64,000 nt of DNA from Salimicrobium flavidum (GTDB lineage Bacteria; Bacillota; Bacilli; Bacillales; Halobacillaceae), in contig NZ_FTOC01000007.1 in assembly GCF_900156645.1 (NCBI RefSeq), forward strand, positions 62,001-126,000, read 5' to 3'. The translations under genes and the position numbers were made by a program. Below the pieces are notes generated by a model. The model had not been told where the DNA came from. It was given only the letters and a program-made list of their open reading frames with translations, and did no database searches. Below, one piece after another: positions 1-9,436 of the stretch; within the stretch, counting starts at the first letter, position 1; each line of letters starts with the position of its first letter.

Positions 1-820
1 AACCCCTCTCGCTTCCATCACCGCCTATACATCCGGCAAAGTCGTCTTCCAGGGTAAGACGCCGGAACAGGAAGCCGATCAGTGGAACACACAGCCCCCG
101 TCTGAAAAGAAATCGGCCGCTTCTCATCCCTACCAGCCCGACACCAGCCTTTTTACCTCTTCCCACATAGGGTCCGACGAGGCCGGCACCGGTGATTACT
201 TCGGGCCGATCACTGTCTGCGCCCTTTATGCGGACAGGAGCCAAATAGAAAGGCTGAAATCCATCGGAGTCAAAGACTCGAAACACCTGACTGATGAAAA
301 GATCACCTCCCTCGCCCAGGAGATCGTCGCTATGGAGATACCTTATCGACTGCTGCGTTTATCCAATAAAAAGTATAATAAGTGGCAGGAAAAAGGGTGG
401 TCCCAGGGGAAGATGAAAGCCCTTCTCCATCACCAGGCGATTTCAAAACTGCTCGAGGATATAGAGCCGATAAAACCGGATGGTATTCTGATCGACGAAT
501 TCGCGAAACCGGAAATCTACAAAAAACATCTTCGTTCCGAGGGCTATTCGCTTACAGCAGAGACATTTTTCATGACGAAAGCGGAAAGCTATTCAATCCC
601 TGTGGCCGCCGCCTCGATTCTCGCTCGATCTCTGTTTGTAAAAGAGATGAACAAATTAAGCGAACAATTCGGGATGACGATACCAAAAGGAGCCTCTTTG
701 AAAGTCGACCGCGCAGCAGCAGCTTTATTGAACGAATACGGCGAGCAAGCGCTCCGGGATGTAACGAAATGGCATTTTGCGACTACGCAAAAAGCAAAAA
801 AAATAGCACAGGGAGGATAA
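1..820 (+). CDS. rnhC: Ribonuclease HIII, 3' part
   Basis: This enzyme removes the RNA strand of RNA-DNA hybrids in the cytoplasm. The reading frame is open from base 2, so the gene starts before the window; about 272 codons are visible and the family is usually near 310. A GSDEAGTGDYFGP stretch at about bases 170-210 is the type 2 RNase H active-site signature with its Asp-Glu pair. A further conserved acidic site follows in the DGILIDEF segment. The residues before the signature belong to the N-terminal TBP-like substrate-binding domain typical of HIII rather than HII. The gene is convergent with pheT, as in B. subtilis. The N-terminus is missing only because of the window edge. Confidence 0.95.
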   Translation, partial: TPLASITAYTSGKVVFQGKTPEQEADQWNTQPPSEKKSAASHPYQPDTSLFTSSHIGSDEAGTGDYFGPITVCALYADRSQIERLKSIGVKDSKHLTDEKITSLAQEIVAMEIPYRLLRLSNKKYNKWQEKGWSQGKMKALLHHQAISKLLEDIEPIKPDGILIDEFAKPEIYKKHLRSEGYSLTAETFFMTKAESYSIPVAAASILARSLFVKEMNKLSEQFGMTIPKGASLKVDRAAAALLNEYGEQALRDVTKWHFATTQKAKKIAQGG

Positions 821-843
821 CATCCTCTCCTGTGCTATTTTTG
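801..843. terminator. Bidirectional terminator between rnhC and pheT
   Basis: An inverted repeat, AATAGCACAGGGAGGAT against ATCCTCTCCTGTGCTATT, has one bulged base. It is flanked by A-runs on the left and T-runs on the right, so it can serve both convergent genes. The left arm covers the end of rnhC, including its stop codon. Confidence 0.85.
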
Positions 844-859
844 TATCACCAAAATTCAT

Positions 860-3286
860 TTATTGTCTCAAACTTGCGTTATGCTGACTTGCTACTTGTT
901 CCAGGATAGCTCCGTGAGCTTTCTCCACTTCTTTGTCTTTCAACGTCCGCTCCGGATCCTGATAAAGCAAATTAAAGGCCAACGATTTCTTGCCGTCCTC
1001 CAGATGCTCTCCCTGATAGACGTCAAAGACTTTCACCTGCTTGATAAGAGGTGCGCCCGCTTCAAGGATCGTCACTTCAATATCTCCGGCCCACGTTTCT
1101 TCGTCCACTACCAGCGCGATATCACGGGAAACAGATGGGTATCTCGGAATTTGTTCAAACGTTTCTTCTTTTTCATAGATCTCCAGAAGACGATCAAGGT
1201 TCAGATCAAATACATATGTTTCCCGGAGATCCCATTCTTTCTGGTAGCGCGGGTGGACCTGCCCCATAAATCCTACCGGTTCATCTTCGCACACTACAAG
1301 AGCCGTCCGTCCCGGGTGCATCCCCTCAAGTTCACCTTTCATGTAAGAGAAAGTGACCCCGAGTCGTTCAGCGAGACCTTCTACAATCCCCTTCACCACA
1401 TAGAAGTCCACTTCCTTCTTTTCCTGCTGCCAGGGGTGGGTCACCCAGTTACCGGAGATCGCCCCGGCCGCTCGTGTTATTTCTCTCGGTTGTTTCTGAT
1501 GTTCTTCATCTTCACTGATGAATACTTTCCCGAGTTCATAATAAGCAAGATTCTGCTGCTGTCTCGCTAAATTGTATCGGTGCGTACGCAAAAGTTCAGG
1601 AAGAATACTGAGACGTAAATGGCTGTGATCCTCACTCATAGGCATAGCGAGACGGATCGCACCCTGTTCCTCCTCCTGCAGCTCCGGACTGATCATTTGT
1701 TCCGCGGACACTTTATCCGTAAGGGAGTAGGTGATCGTTTCACTTAGTCCAGCCCCTTCAAGATATGTTTTCACATCACGCTTCAGTCGTTGCTCTTCGG
1801 TTAAGCCTCCTGCCTGATGGGCGCTATTCGGCAGCGTATAAGGAAGACGATCATATCCGTAGATACGTGCGATTTCCTCCAGCATATCTTCAAAGATCGC
1901 AATATCAAAGCGACGGGTCGGTACTTGCACATCAAAAACATCTTTCTTTTCTTCGTACCCGAACTGCAGACGACGCAATATTTCCTTCACGTCTTCGGAA
2001 ATCATGGAAGTACCAAGACGATCATTCAGTCGTTGTGTTTCCATCCGGATTTTCGTTTCTTCCCGGTTCAGATGATCTTCTTCCGATACTCCTTTTAAAA
2101 TGCTGGCGCCAGCATATTTCTCCAGTAGCTCACACGCCCGTTCTCCAGCCTGACGGACGCGATTGACATCAAGTCCTTTTTCGAAACGGACACTGGACTC
2201 ACTTCGTAACTCATGATCTTTCGCTCCCTGTCGTACTACCCGAGGGTCGAAATAAGCGGCTTCAAGAATGAGCGTTGTCGTACCTTCGTGAACTTCAGAT
2301 TCGGCTCCGCCCATCACACCTGCCATTGCATGAGCTTTTTCTCCGTTCGTAATAACAAGATGATGTGACGAAAGCGTTCGTATTTTTCCATCAAGCGTTT
2401 TGATCTGCTCCCCCTCTTCAGCATAACGGGTAACTATTTCCTCGCTGTTGAAGCGATCGAAATCGAAAGCGTGGAGCGGCTGACCATATTCGAGAAGGAC
2501 ATAGTTCGTAATGTCAACGACGTTATTGATCGGTCTTGTATCAGCTGCCATCAATCGGTTTTTCAACCATAGGGGAGATTCTTTCACTTCCACATCCTGA
2601 ATGACGAATGCTCCATAGTAAGGGTTCGCTTCTTCATTTTCTATTTTCACGGTAACGTAGTCGTTCGCTTTCTCCTTCGTTTCTTCATAGGAAGGACTTT
2701 CAAGTTCATATTCCCGGTCGAGAGCAGCAGCCGTTTCATAAGCGACACCTGCCATACTTAGCGCATCCGCCCGGTTCGGTGTAACATCGAGCTCAATAAT
2801 AGAATCATCGAGATTCAGAAGTTCCACTGCATCTTCTCCTATTTCCGTTTCGTCCGGAAATACGAAGATACCATCAATGAAAGCTTCCGGAACATCTTCT
2901 TCTTTTACTCCGAGCTCCTGAAGGGAACAGATCATTCCGTTCGACTCTTCTCCCCTGAGTTCCGTCTGTTTGATCTCGAAATTACCCGGGAGTACTGCCC
3001 CCGGCTTGGCTACGGCTACCTTCTGTCCAGCCCGGACGTTCGGAGCGCCACAGACGATCTGGAGGGTTTCCTTTCCGGTATCCACTTGACACAGGGAGAG
3101 TTTATCCGCATTCGGATGCTGCTCGCAGCTCAGAATATTCCCCACGATTATATTTTCAGGTAAATCCTCCGGTTCATATACCCCGTCTACTTCTATACCT
3201 GTTTTCGTTATGATCTCTGCAAGTTCTTCTGTACTGTACCCGCTGATATCCACGAGTTCTTTTAACCAGTTTAATGAAATAAGCAC
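860..3286 (-). CDS. pheT: Phenylalanine--tRNA ligase beta subunit
   Basis: This is the beta subunit of the cytoplasmic alpha2-beta2 PheRS, which charges tRNA-Phe. The 808 residues match the usual bacterial length of about 800. An N-terminal tRNA-binding OB-fold (about 40-150, with VGNILSCEQHPNADKLSLCQVD) is followed by B3/B4 editing and B5 domains. A C-terminal anticodon-binding FDX-ACB domain starts near residue 710 (RYPSVSRDIALVVDE). The start is GTG, 12 bases after the pheS stop and preceded by AAGGAGGA, so the two genes are one transcript under the T-box. Translation is probably coupled. Confidence 0.97.
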   Translation of the reverse strand: MLISLNWLKELVDISGYSTEELAEIITKTGIEVDGVYEPEDLPENIIVGNILSCEQHPNADKLSLCQVDTGKETLQIVCGAPNVRAGQKVAVAKPGAVLPGNFEIKQTELRGEESNGMICSLQELGVKEEDVPEAFIDGIFVFPDETEIGEDAVELLNLDDSIIELDVTPNRADALSMAGVAYETAAALDREYELESPSYEETKEKANDYVTVKIENEEANPYYGAFVIQDVEVKESPLWLKNRLMAADTRPINNVVDITNYVLLEYGQPLHAFDFDRFNSEEIVTRYAEEGEQIKTLDGKIRTLSSHHLVITNGEKAHAMAGVMGGAESEVHEGTTTLILEAAYFDPRVVRQGAKDHELRSESSVRFEKGLDVNRVRQAGERACELLEKYAGASILKGVSEEDHLNREETKIRMETQRLNDRLGTSMISEDVKEILRRLQFGYEEKKDVFDVQVPTRRFDIAIFEDMLEEIARIYGYDRLPYTLPNSAHQAGGLTEEQRLKRDVKTYLEGAGLSETITYSLTDKVSAEQMISPELQEEEQGAIRLAMPMSEDHSHLRLSILPELLRTHRYNLARQQQNLAYYELGKVFISEDEEHQKQPREITRAAGAISGNWVTHPWQQEKKEVDFYVVKGIVEGLAERLGVTFSYMKGELEGMHPGRTALVVCEDEPVGFMGQVHPRYQKEWDLRETYVFDLNLDRLLEIYEKEETFEQIPRYPSVSRDIALVVDEETWAGDIEVTILEAGAPLIKQVKVFDVYQGEHLEDGKKSLAFNLLYQDPERTLKDKEVEKAHGAILEQVASQHNASLRQ

Positions 3287-3298
3287 GTTTATTCCTCC

Positions 3299-4333
3299 TT
3301 ACGCATTGTGGTATTGACTTAAGAATCGTACATCATTCGTATAGAAGTGACGGATATCATCAATACCATGCTTCAACATCGCAATTCTTTCCGGTCCCAT
3401 ACCGAATGCAAATCCTGAATATTTCTTCGAATCGTACCCGGACATCTCCAGAACATTCGGGTGCACCATGCCTGCTCCGAGAATTTCAATCCAGCCGCTT
3501 CCTTTACATACGGAGCACCCTTTCCCTCCACACATCTTACAGGAGATATCCATCTCTACAGAAGGTTCTGTGAAAGGGAAGAAACTCGGACGAAGTCGGA
3601 TTTCCCGCTCTTCACCGAACATTTTATGGGCGAATGTCTGCAAGACCCCTTTCAGATCACTCATACGAACGTTTTCATCAACGAGCAACCCTTCGATTTG
3701 AGTGAATTGATGGGAGTGGGTAGCATCGTCGGTATCACGACGATAGACTTTACCCGGACAAATCATCTTTACGGGTTCCTTGCCGTCTTTCTGTCCCATC
3801 GTCCGCGCCTGAACAGGGGACGTATGGGTGCGCATCAACAGTTCTTCGGTAATATAGAATGTATCCTGCATATCACGGGCCGGATGACCTTTCGGAAGAT
3901 TCAACGCCTCGAAATTGTAATAGTCGGTTTCCACTTCCGGACCTTCTCTGATATCAAAACCCATCCCTATGAATAAATCCTCTATTTCTTCGATGATCGA
4001 GGTCAACAAGTGGGGACCTCCGACCTGGACAGGGCGGCCTGGCAGTGTCACATCAATGCTTTCGTCCTTCAACTGTTCTTCAAGTGCCTCGTCTTCAAGT
4101 TTCGACTGTTTTTCATCTATCGCGACGGAAATCTTCTCCCGCACTTCGTTCGCCAGCTGTCCGATCACGGGACGTTCCTCTTTTGATAACTTACCCATGC
4201 CGCGAAGCACTTCTGTAATCGGACCCTTTTTCCCAAGATATTCGACACGGACATTCTTCAGTGCATCGATCGTTTCGGCTTTCTCCACTTTCAGAATAGC
4301 TTCTTGCTCCAACTCCTCTAAGCGTTCCTTCAT
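3299..4333 (-). CDS. pheS: Phenylalanine--tRNA ligase alpha subunit
   Basis: This is the catalytic alpha subunit of PheRS. It has 344 residues, exactly the usual length. An N-terminal coiled-coil arm (about 1-85) precedes the class II core, with motif 2 around [19 protein letters not shown] and motif 3 at [14 protein letters not shown]. The ATG at 4333 has a clear AGGAGG about 8 bases upstream; another ATG at 4340 is out of frame. The gene is the first of the pheST operon and lies directly downstream of a T-box leader, so expression should rise when uncharged tRNA-Phe accumulates. Confidence 0.98.
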   Translation of the reverse strand: MKERLEELEQEAILKVEKAETIDALKNVRVEYLGKKGPITEVLRGMGKLSKEERPVIGQLANEVREKISVAIDEKQSKLEDEALEEQLKDESIDVTLPGRPVQVGGPHLLTSIIEEIEDLFIGMGFDIREGPEVETDYYNFEALNLPKGHPARDMQDTFYITEELLMRTHTSPVQARTMGQKDGKEPVKMICPGKVYRRDTDDATHSHQFTQIEGLLVDENVRMSDLKGVLQTFAHKMFGEEREIRLRPSFFPFTEPSVEMDISCKMCGGKGCSVCKGSGWIEILGAGMVHPNVLEMSGYDSKKYSGFAFGMGPERIAMLKHGIDDIRHFYTNDVRFLSQYHNA

Positions 4334-4355
4334 CTTCCATTCCTCCTTATAAATA

Positions 4356-4602
4356 CAAAAAACCCCGCCCCCTGAAAAAGGGACGAGGCTAATGGTCGCG
4401 GTACCACCCTTGTTGACACTAAAGTGCCCACTTTATGTGAATAACGGATCATCATCCGGACACCTGGGTGTCAGCTCAAGAGTGAAATTTCAACAGTCAC
4501 CACGGCAGAAACGCTCCCAGTCCCTGGCGCTTCTTCCCTTAAGCCGATTCCGTAACTATTTACTTTGCTCTATCCAAGCTTTTATCTTTATAACTAATAA
4601 GT
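4356..4602 (-). promoter_or_regulatory. T-box leader of pheST (Phe specifier)
   Basis: Read on the minus strand, the region contains the conserved T-box core AGGGTGGTACCGCG (about 4394-4410). It is followed by a GC-rich terminator with a T-run (4356-4388). Upstream, a stem I domain ends near CTCTTGAGCTGACACC and holds a UUC triplet in the ATTTCACTC segment, a suitable Phe specifier. Identification of the class is secure; the exact specifier position is inferred by eye. Confidence 0.92.
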
Positions 4603-4603
4603 A

Positions 4604-4632
4604 ATTATAAGAAATATACCGGATGAATGCAA
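4604..4632 (-). promoter_or_regulatory. SigA promoter of pheST
   Basis: On the minus strand TTGCAT (4627-4632) and TATAAT (4604-4609) are separated by exactly 17 bases, just upstream of the T-box. The -35 box abuts the stop codon of the preceding methyltransferase gene. Confidence 0.85.
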
Positions 4633-5370
4633 CTATTGATTTAACACATACATCAAAATACCTGCAGCCACAGCTACGTTCAGTGATTCAGCTTCGCCGT
4701 ACATAGGAATCTTCACCAATTCATCCGCAGTTGCAAGAAGCTCTTCCCGGACTCCGTTCCCTTCATTCCCTACGAGCAGAGCGACTTTGTCAGGTGATTC
4801 AAGCTCCGTATAGTCCTTCGCTCCTTCTAAAGCGGTTCCCCATACGGCGAAGCCGGAGCTCTTCAGCTTCTCCATTTCATCTTCCAACCTTACATCGACT
4901 ACTTTCATACGGTGGAACATAGACCCCTGGCTCGCTCTCAATACTTTATCATTGAAACAATCTACACTTCCCTCTCCTACCAGCACCGCATCAAAACCTG
5001 CAGCATCAGCTGTCCGGATCAGCGTACCCAGGTTCCCGGGATCCTGGATAGAGTCAAGAAGCAGAAAACGCGACCCTTCTTCCCACTGATAAGAGATTTT
5101 TTTCACGACGGCAATTATTCCTTGAGGCGCCTCCGTCTGGGAAATTTCTTTCATCACTTGATCCGTGACTGTTTCTGTATTTCCCTCATAGGAAAAGGGG
5201 AAAGGAGTCTCCTCAAGAAGAATAACTTCTTCCACTTCCCAATTACTGTGGAGAACCTCTTCCACGAGATGAAATCCTTCTACGAGGAACATACCGGTCT
5301 GTTCTCTGTATTTTTTCTTATGAAGTTTTTTCCATTCTTTTACTTTTCGGTTTTTCATGGAAGTTATCAT
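4633..5370 (-). CDS. ysgA: SpoU/TrmH-family RNA 2'-O-methyltransferase
   Basis: This is an S-adenosylmethionine-dependent 2'-O-ribose methyltransferase of the SPOUT class, probably acting on rRNA; the target base is not known from sequence. The 245 residues show an N-terminal substrate-binding domain (about 1-95) and the knotted catalytic domain with the three family motifs: NLGTLIRTADAAGFD (motif 1), LLVGNEGNGV (motif 2) and IPMYGEAESLNVAVAAGI (motif 3). The position upstream of pheST matches B. subtilis ysgA. The sspI gene that sits next to ysgA in B. subtilis is not found here. The start is ATG with a weak GGAATAG ribosome site; an in-frame ATG four codons later is possible. Confidence 0.9.
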   Translation of the reverse strand: MITSMKNRKVKEWKKLHKKKYREQTGMFLVEGFHLVEEVLHSNWEVEEVILLEETPFPFSYEGNTETVTDQVMKEISQTEAPQGIIAVVKKISYQWEEGSRFLLLDSIQDPGNLGTLIRTADAAGFDAVLVGEGSVDCFNDKVLRASQGSMFHRMKVVDVRLEDEMEKLKSSGFAVWGTALEGAKDYTELESPDKVALLVGNEGNGVREELLATADELVKIPMYGEAESLNVAVAAGILMYVLNQ

Positions 5371-5556
5371 TTCTATTCCTCACTATTCCCTTACTCGAGA
5401 CGATCATAGTTTCTTATGAGAAAGCCGGGTAAAATACGCTGTGTTCACCGAAAAGACGGTAGCAACGTCCGCGCCTCACCGAATCTCACCCAACCCTTCA
5501 TAGAACAAGTGTCTCTTTACGATTTGACCCGACTCACAGTCTGCATGTCCAGAAGG

Positions 5557-5592
5557 AACAGGACCCGCATGCGAAGGGAACGGGTCCTGTTT
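5557..5592 (-). terminator. Terminator after the M42 peptidase gene
   Basis: AACAGGACCCG (5557-5567) pairs perfectly with CGGGTCCTGTT (5581-5591). On the minus strand the stem is followed by a weak TTCCTT tract. It lies just downstream of the M42 peptidase stop codon. Confidence 0.75.
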
Positions 5593-5607
5593 CCAGTGGT
5601 CTTGAGT

Positions 5608-6693
5608 TTAGTTGAAAGTGAGATTCTGAACAGCTTTACTGTCGAGCTTTTTGATGACCTCTACAATTATATTAACTGCGTTTTCAAAATCATCCCGATG
5701 TAACATAGCAGCATGGGAGTGGATATAACGGGTCGGCACCGTGATCGACAACGCTGGAACCCCGTCATGACTCAAGTGGATAGAGCCGGAATCCGTACCA
5801 CCTGCCGGCAAAGCATCGAATTGATAAGGGAGCTTGTGCTCATCCGCTGTATCTGTAACGAAGTCACGCAGTCCTTTATGAGAAATCATCGAAGCATCGT
5901 AAAGAAGAATCTGAGGTCCTTCTCCCATGGAAGCCTGAGCGTCCTTAGCAGTAACACCAGGTGTATCTCCGGCGATGCCTACATCGACTCCGAAAGCTAT
6001 ATCCGGCTGGATCAGATTTGCAGATGTTTTCGCGCCTCTCAAACCTACTTCTTCCTGCACAGTACCTACACCGTATACGACATTCGGGTGTCTCTCTTTT
6101 TTCAGACGCTTGAGAACCTCAATAGCAATTGCACAACCGATGCGGTTATCCCATGCTTTTGCCAGAAGCATTTTTTCATTATTCATCTGAGTGAACTCAA
6201 AATATGGAACGACAGAATCTCCGGGTTTCACACCGAATTCAGCTGCCTCTTCTTTGGAACTCGCTCCGATATCGATGAACATATCCTTGATATCGACCGG
6301 TTTCTTCCGTTGTTCAGCCGTCAGGATGTGTGGAGGTTTGGAGCCGATTACTCCTGTCACATCTCCCGCGCCGGTCATGATCGTCACTCGCTGAGCGAGC
6401 ATGACCTGGCTCCACCAGCCTCCGACCGTCTGGAAATATACGAACCCGTTCTCATCTACGCGGGTCACCATGAAACCTACTTCGTCCAGGTGCCCAGCTA
6501 CCATAATTTTCGGACCTTTCTTATTTCCGCGCTTCTCTGCAATCAGACTACCGAGGTTATCTGTGTATACGTCATCAGCATACGGTTTTATGTATTTTTC
6601 CATAACCTCACGCGCTTCTTTTTCGTTACCCGGGACACCGCGTGCGTCCGTCAGGTCTTTCAGCATTGTAAGCGTTTCATCTTTCTTAGACAT
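5608..6693 (-). CDS. ysdC: M42-family metal-dependent aminopeptidase
   Basis: This is a cytosolic metallo-aminopeptidase of the M42 (glutamyl aminopeptidase / TET) family, expected to trim peptides as a large homo-oligomer with two metal ions. It has 361 residues. Metal and catalytic residues are visible: AGHLDEVGF (His and Asp), KAWDNRIG (bridging Asp), [10 protein letters not shown] (catalytic Glu and ligand Glu), GVDVG (Asp) and a late His in RYIHSHAAM. The ATG at 6693 has AGGAGG 8 bases upstream. The gene lies beside the dUTPase and ysdB, as ysdC does in B. subtilis. Substrate preference cannot be read from sequence. Confidence 0.92.
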   Translation of the reverse strand: MSKKDETLTMLKDLTDARGVPGNEKEAREVMEKYIKPYADDVYTDNLGSLIAEKRGNKKGPKIMVAGHLDEVGFMVTRVDENGFVYFQTVGGWWSQVMLAQRVTIMTGAGDVTGVIGSKPPHILTAEQRKKPVDIKDMFIDIGASSKEEAAEFGVKPGDSVVPYFEFTQMNNEKMLLAKAWDNRIGCAIAIEVLKRLKKERHPNVVYGVGTVQEEVGLRGAKTSANLIQPDIAFGVDVGIAGDTPGVTAKDAQASMGEGPQILLYDASMISHKGLRDFVTDTADEHKLPYQFDALPAGGTDSGSIHLSHDGVPALSITVPTRYIHSHAAMLHRDDFENAVNIIVEVIKKLDSKAVQNLTFN

Positions 6694-6759
6694 CTAAAAA
6701 CCTCCTAAAAATTATTCCCTATCTATTATAAACCGAAGCCAGGAAAATAACAAAATCTT

Positions 6760-7242
6760 TCAGTATCCCCGGTTCTGGCGTTCGTAATTCTCCTCATGCT
6801 TTTTCAAATAAGCTTCTTTCATTTCCTCTTCAGAAATCTCGAGGGTTTTTGCAAGGGATACATAAGAATCGAAAAGCTCCTGATAGGTTTGTACTGATCG
6901 ATTACGCTTCCACGCTTCCAAACGTCCGTAAACCGCTAGAAAAGCTTCTGTCTTTGAAGAATGCTTGCTGGCATCGACCGACTTCACGTAAGTATCGGTT
7001 TCTATCCCGAGGGAAAGAAGAAAGTGAAGACCATCCACATATTCCTCTTTGATGATCTCCCGGTCACTCGCCGGCTTATTGCTCCAGAATTTGAAGCATC
7101 TTGTTTCGTTTGCCAGCTCTCCAAGTTCCACATAAAAAGCGAGGGTCTTATCATCGAGAATCGTTTCTTTTTGTACGCTTTTGCTCTGCTCGATAAATTC
7201 ATCAAGCTGACGCTGATACTGGTATAAGTCTTTCCAATCCAT
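6760..7242 (-). CDS. Dimeric (all-alpha) dUTP diphosphatase
   Basis: The protein is predicted to hydrolyse dUTP to dUMP, keeping uracil out of DNA. The 160 residues show the all-alpha NTP pyrophosphatase (dUTPase_2/MazG-like) motif pair: ELGELANETRCFKFWS near residue 40 and EEYVDGLHFLLSLGI near residue 67, whose acidic residues bind Mg2+. This fold is unrelated to the trimeric dUTPase. The ATG is preceded by AAAGGAG. It is divergent from ysdB and probably co-oriented with ysdC. Activity on dCTP or other NTPs cannot be excluded. Confidence 0.88.
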   Translation of the reverse strand: MDWKDLYQYQRQLDEFIEQSKSVQKETILDDKTLAFYVELGELANETRCFKFWSNKPASDREIIKEEYVDGLHFLLSLGIETDTYVKSVDASKHSSKTEAFLAVYGRLEAWKRNRSVQTYQELFDSYVSLAKTLEISEEEMKEAYLKKHEENYERQNRGY

Positions 7243-7301
7243 AGGTATGCTCCTTTTGAAATTATTGAAAGAAATGGTACAAGCATTTATTATTAAAAAA
7301 T

Positions 7302-7328
7302 TGAAACCTTTGCCATACTGCTGCCGTA
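7302..7328 (+). promoter_or_regulatory. Sigma-W type promoter of ysdB
   Basis: TGAAAC (7302-7307), followed by a CTTT spacer start, lies 17 bases before CGTA (7325-7328). This is the extracytoplasmic-function sigma-W pattern. B. subtilis ysdB is known to be in the sigma-W regulon, which supports the assignment. Confidence 0.8.
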
Positions 7329-7361
7329 TACTTACTATAAGCCAACAAGGGGACGATTACT

Positions 7362-7757
7362 ATGATGGTCATATTATTCCGTATACTTTTACTAGCTGCG
7401 ATATTGTTCTTAGTATATACGATGATAAAAATAGCCAAGGATCCAAGGCGCCAATTCACAGCTGCCGTAGAAAACCGCAGCTTTTTCTTTCAGGATAATG
7501 ATGAGAACCCGAAACAGAACTTCTTCATTACTTACAAGGGCGCGGTATTCGAAGGAGAAAAATATATCGGTGCCACAGAGGAAGCATTTGAAGTAGTATC
7601 AATCATAGTTTCCGCAAAAGAACCAAATACCTTGACAGGGATCGACCGGGAAGACCTTTATTTTCTCGAGAAAGAAATTCTGATCCGTTACCCGTATGCC
7701 TCCATCGAATGGAAGCATCCGATGAAAACGCTACTGCACCGGCCCTTCGAGGAATAA
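7362..7757 (+). CDS. ysdB: Sigma-W pathway protein YsdB
   Basis: This is a small membrane-anchored protein of unknown activity, known in B. subtilis as a sigma-W regulon member involved in envelope stress. The 131 residues have one N-terminal membrane helix (about 3-23), then a soluble cytoplasmic domain with the family-typical FFFQDNDENPKQNFFITYKGAVFEGEKYIG segment split across residues 46-75, and a VVSI...E..L..IEKEI-like helix pair. AAGGGGA is placed before the ATG at 7362. Its 3' end overlaps ysdA by 27 bases in convergent orientation. Confidence 0.9.
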   Translation: MMVILFRILLLAAILFLVYTMIKIAKDPRRQFTAAVENRSFFFQDNDENPKQNFFITYKGAVFEGEKYIGATEEAFEVVSIIVSAKEPNTLTGIDREDLYFLEKEILIRYPYASIEWKHPMKTLLHRPFEE

Positions 7758-7994
7758 CAGCAAGAGCATTTGGACTCCCATTAGAAATGGGAAAAGAATT
7801 TTGAATGATTTCTTTTGTGTCTTATGCCGGAACATTATCATACCGAGTACTCCCCCGGTCGCTCCTCCTGCAATCGCCAGGCTGAACAACGATTTTTCGG
7901 CGATCCGCTGTTTCTTTCGGATCGCTTTCCACTTGTCTAGCCCCATTACCATCCATGTAACGATACTCATTACCCCTGCTAAAATCCAGAACAT
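7731..7994 (-). CDS. ysdA: DUF1294 membrane protein YsdA
   Basis: This is an 87-residue integral membrane protein of the DUF1294 family; its function is unknown. Three hydrophobic segments are visible (about 3-17, 37-54 and 66-82). The family motif DKWKA..K..RI.E..L...A..GG..G...GM..FRHKT is present almost complete. AAGGAG precedes the ATG at 7994. It lies downstream of the infC-rpmI-rplT terminator, in the same position as in B. subtilis, and overlaps the end of ysdB on the other strand. Confidence 0.9.
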   Translation of the reverse strand: MFWILAGVMSIVTWMVMGLDKWKAIRKKQRIAEKSLFSLAIAGGATGGVLGMIMFRHKTQKKSFKILFPFLMGVQMLLLLFLEGPVQ

Positions 7995-8013
7995 TTATCT
8001 TTTCTCCTTATAC

Positions 8014-8051
8014 AAAAGGCCATCTCCCGAATCTAAGGAGATGGCCTTTTT
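8014..8051 (-). terminator. Terminator of the infC operon
   Basis: AAAAGGCCATCTCC pairs with GGAGATGGCCTTTT across a 9-base loop, downstream of rplT. U-rich ends on both strands mean it could also work in the other direction. Confidence 0.85.
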
Positions 8052-8082
8052 CATTTTCAGAAGTTATGGAAATAACTTCTGC

Positions 8083-8439
8083 TTATTTAAGAGCTGCTTT
8101 GGCCTGATCGACGAGAGAGGTGAATGCCGCTTGATCATTCACTGCCAAGTCTGCAAGCATCTTACGGTTCACTTCCACTCCGGCGAGCTTCAGCCCGTGC
8201 ATAAGACGGCTGTAAGAAATCTCGTTTGTACGCGCAGCTGCGTTGATACGTGCAATCCATAGCTTGCGGAAATCACGTTTACGCTGACGACGGTCACGAT
8301 ACGCATACTGACCGGACTTCATTACCTGCTGTTTTGCAGTTTTGAATAGAGAATGTTTTGAACCATAATATCCTTTTGCTAGCTTTAAGACACGTTTACG
8401 ACGCTGACGTGTAACTGTTCCACCTTTAACGCGTGGCAT
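8083..8439 (-). CDS. rplT: Large ribosomal subunit protein bL20
   Basis: L20 is a 50S assembly protein that binds 23S rRNA and also represses its own operon by binding the leader mRNA. The 118 residues match the family length. The basic N-terminal arm ([20 protein letters not shown]) and the globular end ([12 protein letters not shown]) are intact. It is the third gene of infC-rpmI-rplT, 28 bases after rpmI. Confidence 0.98.
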   Translation of the reverse strand: MPRVKGGTVTRQRRKRVLKLAKGYYGSKHSLFKTAKQQVMKSGQYAYRDRRQRKRDFRKLWIARINAAARTNEISYSRLMHGLKLAGVEVNRKMLADLAVNDQAAFTSLVDQAKAALK

Positions 8440-8467
8440 AATAATCCCTCCTGGATTTAATACTTAA

Positions 8468-8665
8468 TTATTTTTTCGGAAGCATGTTTTTGATACGACG
8501 ATAGTCTCCGTTAGAAACAAGAGCATCTTTGCGAAGTTTACGCTTTTGTTTCTGGGACTTATTAGCAAACAAGTGGCTTGTGAACGCGTGAGAACGCTTC
8601 ACATGTCCGTTACCTGTCTTTTTGAAACGTTTCTGAGAACCTTTATGAGTTTTCATCTTTGGCAT
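8468..8665 (-). CDS. rpmI: Large ribosomal subunit protein bL35
   Basis: L35 is a small basic 50S protein of 65 residues. The start [20 protein letters not shown] and end [10 protein letters not shown] are diagnostic. AGGAGG lies before the ATG. It is between infC and rplT in the conserved operon and is controlled through the shared leader. Confidence 0.98.
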   Translation of the reverse strand: MPKMKTHKGSQKRFKKTGNGHVKRSHAFTSHLFANKSQKQKRKLRKDALVSNGDYRRIKNMLPKK

Positions 8666-8695
8666 ATCCGTTTCCTCCTTTTAACTAAATTACGT

Positions 8696-9220
8696 TTACT
8701 TGTTCTCGTTAAGCGGAGCAAGCATCATAAACATATTTCTGCCTTCCATCTTAGGCTTCGTTTCTACCTGGGCGACATCTTTACACTCATCAGCCATACG
8801 GTCAAGTACTTTCTGACCCAGCTCTTTGTGTGTAATCGCACGTCCGCGGAAACGGATGGAAGCTTTCACTTTATCCCCTTTAGAGAGGAACTTGCGCGCA
8901 TTGCGCAGTTTCGTGTTGAAGTCATGATCTTCGATACCAGGACTGAGACGGACTTCTTTGATTTTGATAGTCGTCTGTTTTTTACGGGCTTCTTTTTCTT
9001 TCTTCTGCTGTTCGAAGTGATACTTCCCGTAGTCCATGATCCGGCATACCGGAGGTTTCGCGTTAGGGGCTACCATAACGAGATCAAGTTCTGCATTTGC
9101 AGCAATGTCCAACGCTTCATTACGAGATTTAACTCCAAGCTGCTCACCATTTACGTCTATGAGACGCACTTCCTTGGCACGAATCTTCTCATTAATTAAC
9201 GTCTTATCGTTTTTGCTAAT
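8696..9220 (-). CDS. infC: Translation initiation factor IF-3, AUU start
   Basis: IF-3 binds the 30S subunit and checks start-codon pairing. The frame is open upstream, but the ribosome site GGAGGTGG (about 9228-9235) is correctly spaced only to ATT at 9218-9220. That gives a 174-residue protein beginning (M)[19 protein letters not shown], the usual IF-3 size and start. AUU is the well-known unusual infC start that lets IF-3 repress its own translation. The N-domain, a helical linker ([20 protein letters not shown]) and the C-domain are all complete. An upstream TTG/GTG start would add an atypical extension and was not chosen. Confidence 0.93.
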   Translation of the reverse strand: MSKNDKTLINEKIRAKEVRLIDVNGEQLGVKSRNEALDIAANAELDLVMVAPNAKPPVCRIMDYGKYHFEQQKKEKEARKKQTTIKIKEVRLSPGIEDHDFNTKLRNARKFLSKGDKVKASIRFRGRAITHKELGQKVLDRMADECKDVAQVETKPKMEGRNMFMMLAPLNENK

Positions 9221-9290
9221 ATCTAGCCACCTCCAACTTATATTCGGAAAATCCTTATAAGATCTGTCATCGACAAGTAGTTGATTCCAT

Positions 9291-9436
9291 AAAAAAAGTG
9301 TCGGTACATAATGCACCCACACGTCTCCCTAAGAAAAAGGAAAATGAACCTGCCAACTGCTTACTGAAAAGCGTCGATCAGGTGAGAAGCGGGTGCTTCT
9401 TCTTGTCTCAGATCCGTTCATTCATTTACTTTATAC
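9291..9436 (-). promoter_or_regulatory. L20-type ribosomal protein leader with terminator
   Basis: On the minus strand the leader contains GAAGCACCCGCTTCTCACC (about 9382-9400), the hallmark of the Firmicutes L20 leader. It ends in a hairpin built from GTGTGGGTGCA and TGTACCGACAC, followed by seven T residues (9291-9323). In Bacilli, L20 binding to this leader causes premature termination of infC-rpmI-rplT. Confidence 0.88.

Noticed and set aside
5371-5607. Expected sspI spore-protein gene beside ysgA
   Set aside because: B. subtilis has sspI here, but no frame of suitable length or sequence was found on either strand; only a hairpin terminator is present.
9221-9322. N-terminal extension of infC to an upstream TTG/GTG
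   Set aside because: The extension translates the leader and its terminator, and the ribosome site points to the ATT codon at 9218-9220.
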